Positions 58,860 through 64,000 of a DNA stretch of 64,000 bases are shown piece by piece. How positions within the stretch are numbered: the first letter of the stretch is position 1; every line of letters starts with the position of its first letter. The translations under genes were made by a program, and so were the position numbers. The DNA comes from Anoxynatronum sp033549305 (lineage in GTDB: Bacteria; Bacillota; Clostridia; Peptostreptococcales; Tindalliaceae), in the NCBI GenBank assembly GCA_033549305.1, contig JAWSUV010000001.1, positions 1-64,000 of the forward strand. The letters are read 5' to 3'. The notes beneath the pieces are model-generated. The model was given only the letters and a program-made list of their open reading frames with translations. It was not told where the DNA came from and ran no database searches.

Positions 58860-60206
58860 TTACATGCCCGGAAAAGGCATTTTAAACCGTCCACCCTTTT
58901 TCATTCCTTTTTCCATATCCATAAACTGCTTCATCATTTTTTTGGTTTGCTCAAACTGCTTCAACAGCTTATTCACCTGCTGGATCGTTGTGCCGCTCCC
59001 GGCGGCAATGCGTTTTCGCCGGCTGCCGTTTATCAGCCCGGGATTGATGCGTTCATCCCTGGTCATGGACTGTATAATGGCTTCAATATACACCAGTTCC
59101 CTGTCATCCACATCCAGATTTTTTAACTGCTTATTGCCCATACCCGGAATCATTTGCAGAATCTGGCTCATTGAACCCATATTTTTCATTTGCTGCAGCT
59201 GGTCAAGAAAATCATCGAAGGTAAACTGCTGCGTTCTCATTTTCTTTTCCAGTTCCTGGGCCTTATTCATGTCAATGTTTGTCTGTGCTTTTTCAATCAG
59301 ACTGAGCATATCACCCATACCCAGGATTCGGGATGCCATCCGATCGGGGAAAAAGGGTTCGAATTCATCAACTTTTTCTCCCATGCCGACAAACTTAATC
59401 GGCTTTTGTGTCACAGCGCGAACAGAAAGAGCCGCACCTCCCCGAGTATCCCCATCCAGTTTGGTAAGAATAACGCCGTCAATCCCGATCTTTTCATGAA
59501 ACTCCTGGGCTACGTTAACGGCATCCTGGCCTGTCATGGCGTCAACCACCAGCAGGATCTCCTGAGGTTTCACCGATGCCTTGATTTGCTGCAGTTCCTC
59601 CATCAACACTTCATCAATATGAAGCCGTCCGGCGGTATCAATGATCACGGTGTCCAATCCCAGCCTGCTGGCGTGTTCAATCGCCGCCCGGGCAATGTGA
59701 ACGGGACTGGTAACATCACCCATTGCAAAAACCGGCACATCAATTTTTTCACCGACGGTTTGCAGCTGCTGAATAGCCGCCGGCCGATAAACATCACAGG
59801 CTGCCAACAACGGATTCTTTTGCTGTTTTTTTAAAAGCTTGGCCAGTTTACCACAGGTGGTTGTTTTCCCCGAACCCTGCAAACCTACCATCATATACAC
59901 TGAAGGGGGCTTGGAAGAAAAGGTCAATTTGCTTTGTCCGCTGCCCATCAACGCTGTTAATTCTTCATTGACAATTTTAATCACATGCTGCCCCGGAGTC
60001 AGGCTTTGCATAACCTCGGAGCCAATCGCGCGCTCTGTTACCCGCTGAATAAAATCTTTGACAACCTTAAAGTTAACGTCTGCTTCCAAAAGCGCCAGTT
60101 TCACTTCACGCATGGCTTCTTTGAGGTCTTTTTCCGTCAGTTTTCCTTTTCCCTTCAGTTTTTGAAGCGTATTTTGCAGTTTTTCAGACAGTCCTTCAAA
60201 AATCAT
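58860..60206 (-). CDS. ffh: Signal recognition particle protein Ffh
   Basis: SRP54 GTPase that binds signal peptides and SRP RNA. 448 residues: N domain, G domain with GLQGSGKTTTCGKLA, DTAGRLHIDE and TKLDGDTRGG, and M domain (about 295-448) with SMTRDERINP, GSRRKRIAAGSGT and a Met-rich C-terminus. It follows ylxM by 14 nt. Confidence 0.97.
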   Translation of the reverse strand: MIFEGLSEKLQNTLQKLKGKGKLTEKDLKEAMREVKLALLEADVNFKVVKDFIQRVTERAIGSEVMQSLTPGQHVIKIVNEELTALMGSGQSKLTFSSKPPSVYMMVGLQGSGKTTTCGKLAKLLKKQQKNPLLAACDVYRPAAIQQLQTVGEKIDVPVFAMGDVTSPVHIARAAIEHASRLGLDTVIIDTAGRLHIDEVLMEELQQIKASVKPQEILLVVDAMTGQDAVNVAQEFHEKIGIDGVILTKLDGDTRGGAALSVRAVTQKPIKFVGMGEKVDEFEPFFPDRMASRILGMGDMLSLIEKAQTNIDMNKAQELEKKMRTQQFTFDDFLDQLQQMKNMGSMSQILQMIPGMGNKQLKNLDVDDRELVYIEAIIQSMTRDERINPGLINGSRRKRIAAGSGTTIQQVNKLLKQFEQTKKMMKQFMDMEKGMKKGGRFKMPFPGM

Positions 60207-60220
60207 TGCGCATAACTCCT

Positions 60221-60598
60221 TTAAGAAGTGCTGATTTGATAAAGTTGTTCCAGCGATTCTTTCATCTGTTTGAGTTGATCCAGTGCATCTTCCATATCAG
60301 GATTGTCTGCCAGCCGATATTCCAGGTTCGCAGCCATCTGCTTTAAGGATAGAATAAGGCGGCTCTGTCGTTGAAATGTCTGCAATAGCATCATTTTAGC
60401 TTCATATTGTTCCAGTATATGGACCGTTCGCTTCAAATGATCATACACACCCTGGCGCGAGATCTGGAGCTCCTCCGCAATCTCGGCCAGTGTTAAGTCC
60501 TGATTGTAATAGAGATCCATCATCTGGCGCTGCTTGTCTGTCAGTAGTGACTGGTAGCAATCGAACAGCATGACACAGTTTGTATTTTTATCAATCAT
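60221..60598 (-). CDS. ylxM: YlxM, SRP-associated helix-turn-helix protein
   Basis: UPF0122 protein, 125 residues, resembling sigma region 4: LLTDKQRQMMDLYYNQDLTL followed by EIAEELQISRQGVYDHLKR (quoted in part). In streptococci YlxM modulates SRP GTPase activity. It opens a unit with ffh from its own promoter. Confidence 0.94.
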   Translation of the reverse strand: MIDKNTNCVMLFDCYQSLLTDKQRQMMDLYYNQDLTLAEIAEELQISRQGVYDHLKRTVHILEQYEAKMMLLQTFQRQSRLILSLKQMAANLEYRLADNPDMEDALDQLKQMKESLEQLYQISTS

Positions 60599-60644
60599 GA
60601 TATCCCACCACTGTAAAGGTTGTTTGCTTTATCGGCACATGCAC

Positions 60645-60673
60645 ATTCTAAAGGATTTTCATTGCATTGTCAA
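60645..60673 (-). promoter_or_regulatory. Promoter of ylxM-ffh
   Basis: TTGACA (60673-60668), 17-nt spacer, TAGAAT (60650-60645) on the minus strand, in the 99-bp gap after ftsY. Confidence 0.85.
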
Positions 60674-60697
60674 CCATTATTGCTTTACTTTTTTTCA

Positions 60698-61633
60698 CTA
60701 CTCATCACCCAGCAAAGCATCTGCAAAGGATTTGGCGTCAAAAGGCTGCAAATCATCCAGTTGTTCTCCCACGCCAATCATTTTAACCGGGATGCCCATG
60801 CTTCGAACAATCGACATAATAATGCCGCCTTTTGCTGTTCCATCCAGTTTTGTCAGAACAATACCGGTAATACCCGCTACCTCACCAAATACTTTTGCCT
60901 GTTGCAGTGCGTTTTGTCCGGTCGTGGCGTCCAGCACCAGCAGCACTTCTTTCCGGGCTTCAGGATACTCCCGGTCGATTACCCGAAAAATTTTCCCCAG
61001 TTCATTCATAAGATTTTTTTTATTGTGCAGCCGCCCTGCAGTATCACAGATCAGAACGTCACTGCCGCGTGCCCTGGCTGCATGGATCGCGTCAAAGATG
61101 ACCGCCGCCGGATCAGCTCCCTCCTGGTGACGGATCACAGGTACACCACTGCGTTGGCCCCAGATTTCCAGTTGATCAATGGCTCCAGCCCGAAAAGTGT
61201 CACCGGCGGCCAGTATCACTTTTTTACCCTGTCCCTTGAAATAATGGGTGAGTTTTCCGATGGTCGTCGTTTTTCCGACACCATTGACTCCCACCACCAG
61301 GACAACTGCAGGCGCAGGGTCGATATTGATGGTCTGGTCTCCTGCTGTCAGTAATTCTACCATCAGATCTTTTAGCAATGACTTGACTATCTGCGGATCA
61401 TCCGTTTTCCCCTCCCTTACGCGCTGTTTTAAAGAGGTCATCAGCTCCATGGTGGTTTCAAAACCGATATCAGCAGTAATCAATATTTCTTCCAGATCAT
61501 CATAAAAGTCATCGTCAAGTATTTCATATCCATTGACCAATGCATCAATCCGATCAGTCAATTCACGGGATGTTTTGCTCAGACCTTCCTTTAACCGTTG
61601 AAAGATGCCGGTCGCTTTTGATGATTCGTTCAT
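60698..61633 (-). CDS. ftsY: SRP receptor FtsY
   Basis: Membrane-associated GTPase that docks SRP. 311 residues, NG domains only, without the long acidic A domain of E. coli: GVNGVGKTTTIGKL, DTAGRLHNKKNL and TKLDGTAKGG. AUG follows GAGGAGGAATAACGC. smc is 35 nt upstream. Confidence 0.96.
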   Translation of the reverse strand: MNESSKATGIFQRLKEGLSKTSRELTDRIDALVNGYEILDDDFYDDLEEILITADIGFETTMELMTSLKQRVREGKTDDPQIVKSLLKDLMVELLTAGDQTINIDPAPAVVLVVGVNGVGKTTTIGKLTHYFKGQGKKVILAAGDTFRAGAIDQLEIWGQRSGVPVIRHQEGADPAAVIFDAIHAARARGSDVLICDTAGRLHNKKNLMNELGKIFRVIDREYPEARKEVLLVLDATTGQNALQQAKVFGEVAGITGIVLTKLDGTAKGGIIMSIVRSMGIPVKMIGVGEQLDDLQPFDAKSFADALLGDE

Positions 61634-61668
61634 GCGTTATTCCTCCTCTTCCGATGATGATGGACGCA

Positions 61669-64000
61669 TCAGCCGGCGATCATGTTTTCTTCAATCTCCT
61701 GAAGCTTCAGGGTCAGCATCTTTGATATTCCTTTTTCCTGCATGGTGATGCCGTAGAGTGTCTGTGCCCGTTCCATGGTTTGTTTTTTATGGGTGACTAC
61801 CACAAACTGAATTTCTGATGACAACGTCACCAGATAATCCGCAAATCGACTGACGTTGGCGTCATCCAGGGCTGCTTCTATTTCATCAAGTACACAAAAA
61901 GGCGACGGTTTGACCAGCAGAATCCCAAACAGGAGTGAGATAGCCGTCAACGCCTTTTCGCCACCTGACAGCAATGATAAATGCTGGGATTTCTTGCCTG
62001 GCGGCTGGGCGATAATTTCTATGCCAGTGGTTAACAGATCTTCAGGATTCTGCAAAACCAATTCAGTGTTTCCTCCATGAAAGAGTCGTTGAAACACTTC
62101 ATTGAACCGCACCTGGATTTTGTCAAATTGTTCCCGAAACTGTTGTATCATATGGGTTTCCAGTTCTGAGATAATGCGTTCAAGTGATTCTTTTGCATCC
62201 AGCATATCCTGTTGCTGCTTGATCAGAAAATCGAACCGTTCTTTGACGCGTTTGTATTCATCCAATGCACCGACATGGACATCTCCGAGACTCAGCATTT
62301 CTCTTTTAAATGCATTCAAGTCTGAGGGTTTAAGTCCGTGCTCCGAATGGCTCTTTAACCAGATCCGAGCCTGTGTCGGGTTAAACTGATGCTGTTCCAG
62401 GAGCTTTTCTTCTACCTGTTGAAGCTGCCATTCCTGCTTTGACAGGCGAATTTCTGCCTGATGCATTTTTTCTCTGATTCCCTCAAGCGTTTCTTTCAGT
62501 TGCTGAATATCCTCTCGAAGCCCCTTTAATGCCTGCTGCTTATCTTCTTTCATTTTCTTCAACTGCTGTTCTTTTTTTTGTTCTTCTTCAATCGTTTCCA
62601 GCAATTGTTGAATGGATACAGCCAGCACTTCCATTTCCTTTGAAATCGCAGCTTCCCGTTCATCGATTGACTGTGCTTCCTGATCCATTGTTTTTTGCTT
62701 TTTGCTGATCATCTGTAACCGATCTTCACTGGCCGTTCTTTCAGTTGCAAGTGATTTTCCTTTTTCATTGTGCTCTGCTATTTCAACCTGCAATTGGTTG
62801 AGCAGTTGAGAGAGTTGCTCCATCTGCTGCTGCATCAACCGCTGTGTCGTGGCCTCCTTCTCGACATCTGCACGAACATCCGCCAGGGTTTTCTCTTTTT
62901 CTGTCAACTTATTGTGTAGGTGCTGCGTATCGCTGATCAGATCTCCTATGTGCAGTGACAATTGTTTCTTCTCATCTTCCAGACGCTGCTGTTGATGCCG
63001 TTGTTCTTCAAGCTGCCGCGCAAAGCCCTGGCTGTCACTTTCAACCCTGACAGCGGTCTGTTCTTCCTGGGACAGTTCCTGCTTTCTTTCATGAAGAAGA
63101 CTCATCAGTCTTCCCTGATCCTCCATCAGTTGTTCCCGTCTGGTTTCCAGATCATTTCGCTTAGCCGCCAATTCATGAATCTGATTTCCCAGTTCTTCAA
63201 TCTCGCGTTTTCTTACCAGCAAACCATCCTGCTGATGAGAAACACTCCCGCCTGTCATGGATCCACCCGGCTGAATCAGGTCTCCATCCAGGGTTGTGAT
63301 TTTAATCTGGTGTCTGAAATCCCGCGCGATTTGAATAGCCGTGTCAAGCTGTCCCGCGATGATAACCCGTCCAAGCAGATTTTCAAAGATGGATTGATAG
63401 GGACTGGGGTAACTGATCCGGTCCAATGCACAGGTTGTGTTGGGATATTTCTCCAGGCTCTGTAGTTCCTGATTGCGTAGTTGGCGTCCCTTAATGACGT
63501 TGATGGGTAAAATGGTGACCCTGCCCTGATGGTTCTTTTTCAGATATTCAATAATTTTCTTGGCCTGAGCCTCTTCATCTGTCACCAAATATTGAAGTGC
63601 AGGACCCAGGGCTGTTTCAACCGCAGTTTCATATCCCTTTGGAACCCGGATCAAGTCAGCGACTACGCCATGGAAACCCTGGGAAAGATGGGGCTGCTGT
63701 TGAACTGCCCGCAAGACATTTTTAACTCCCCGCTGAAAACCTTCAAAGGATTTCTCCATATTGACAAGGGTATTTTTACGGTGCAGTGATCGGTCATGCT
63801 CCTGTGAAGTACTGTAGATGTCACGCTCAAGCGAAGTAATGTGCTCCTCCTTCTGCTTTACAAACTCCTGCTGCTGCTGAATTTCTTCCTTCAGTTTTTC
63901 CACATGTTGTTTAATGCTCATTTTCTGTTTCATCAAGCTTTCGTATTGTTCTTTTGCGACAGTGGTTGTCTGCCGAACACGATCCAGTTCAGCTTCCAGT
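61669..64000 (-). CDS. smc: Chromosome segregation protein SMC (partial, cut by right window edge)
   Basis: 776 C-terminal residues are visible; the frame stays open to 64000, so the N-terminal ATPase lobe is outside. Coiled coil flanks the hinge (about visible residues 90-250: GVVADLIRVP, TTLDGDLIQPGGSMTGGS). After the second coil comes the C-terminal ATPase lobe with signature LSLLSGGEKALTAISLLF and Walker B SPFCVLDEIEAALDD, then a D-loop. The true start is not in view. smc-ftsY order is standard. Confidence 0.97.
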   Translation of the reverse strand, partial: LEAELDRVRQTTTVAKEQYESLMKQKMSIKQHVEKLKEEIQQQQEFVKQKEEHITSLERDIYSTSQEHDRSLHRKNTLVNMEKSFEGFQRGVKNVLRAVQQQPHLSQGFHGVVADLIRVPKGYETAVETALGPALQYLVTDEEAQAKKIIEYLKKNHQGRVTILPINVIKGRQLRNQELQSLEKYPNTTCALDRISYPSPYQSIFENLLGRVIIAGQLDTAIQIARDFRHQIKITTLDGDLIQPGGSMTGGSVSHQQDGLLVRKREIEELGNQIHELAAKRNDLETRREQLMEDQGRLMSLLHERKQELSQEEQTAVRVESDSQGFARQLEEQRHQQQRLEDEKKQLSLHIGDLISDTQHLHNKLTEKEKTLADVRADVEKEATTQRLMQQQMEQLSQLLNQLQVEIAEHNEKGKSLATERTASEDRLQMISKKQKTMDQEAQSIDEREAAISKEMEVLAVSIQQLLETIEEEQKKEQQLKKMKEDKQQALKGLREDIQQLKETLEGIREKMHQAEIRLSKQEWQLQQVEEKLLEQHQFNPTQARIWLKSHSEHGLKPSDLNAFKREMLSLGDVHVGALDEYKRVKERFDFLIKQQQDMLDAKESLERIISELETHMIQQFREQFDKIQVRFNEVFQRLFHGGNTELVLQNPEDLLTTGIEIIAQPPGKKSQHLSLLSGGEKALTAISLLFGILLVKPSPFCVLDEIEAALDDANVSRFADYLVTLSSEIQFVVVTHKKQTMERAQTLYGITMQEKGISKMLTLKLQEIEENMIAG

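Overview
The window is a 64 kb piece of the core chromosome of a low-to-moderate GC Gram-positive anaerobe, most likely class Clostridia. Supporting signs are the Firmicutes gene order smc-ftsY-ylxM-ffh-rpsP-khpA-rimM-trmD-rplS-rbgA-rnhB and nusA-rnpM-ylxQ-infB-rbfA-nrnA-truB-ribF-rpsO-pnp, plus PolC, CodY and RNase Y, and a four-subunit 2-oxoacid:ferredoxin oxidoreductase. A genus cannot be named from this sequence alone. Every supported gene lies on the minus strand, so transcription runs from 64000 towards 1. No tRNA, rRNA, insertion sequence, prophage, CRISPR array or toxin/defence island was found. A run of ten N at 14970-14979 marks a scaffold gap inside one gene.

Layout in transcription order. 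64000-56500: smc (cut by the window edge), ftsY, then ylxM-ffh from its own promoter, rpsP, khpA, rimM, trmD, and rplS with its own promoter and structured leader. 56490-49838: rbgA, rnhB, yraN, comM, dprA, topA (own promoter). 49742-48242: codY, preceded by a CodY-box-like site and a 25-bp inverted repeat, then a PilZ protein. 48192-44248: rpsB (promoter with a palindromic spacer, three-tier leader hairpin), tsf, pyrH, frr, a 62-residue unknown gene, uppS. 44235-35760: cdsA, dxr, rseP, ispG, polC. 35776-27573: rimP, nusA, rnpM, ylxQ, infB, rbfA, nrnA, truB, ribF, rpsO. 27482-18664: pnp, an M16 peptidase, ftsK, mnmH, rimO, pgsA. 18587-15645: recA (SOS box) and rny, each with its own promoter. 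15441-9991: a PHP protein, purB, asnS, rluB, an unknown acetyltransferase-like gene, mnmM. 9963-7617: pycB and surE. 7384-3667: korDABC and an RpiR-family regulator. 3546-1: aroH, a fused ispH-cmk gene, and rpsA (cut by the window edge).

Functionally the window covers protein export (SRP), translation and ribosome maturation, RNA decay (RNase Y, PNPase, NrnA), DNA repair, uptake and topology (RecA, DprA, ComM, TopA, SMC, FtsK), and envelope lipid precursors (Dxr, IspG, IspH, UppS, CdsA, PgsA). Two wobble-uridine modifiers occur in separate operons: MnmH (2-selenouridine) and MnmM (final methyl of mnm5U).

The most unusual observations are: IspH and CMP kinase fused in one reading frame; RNase Y apparently starting at an AUU codon, because its mapped promoter excludes all upstream AUGs; a recA start where a small hairpin appears to bridge a distant Shine-Dalgarno sequence to the AUG; 41-bp-phased direct repeats at the kor promoter next to an RpiR regulator; a lone PilZ gene at the position where Bacillus subtilis carries its flagellar operon; and several structured ribosomal-protein leaders. 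I did not find a clearly novel multi-gene system.
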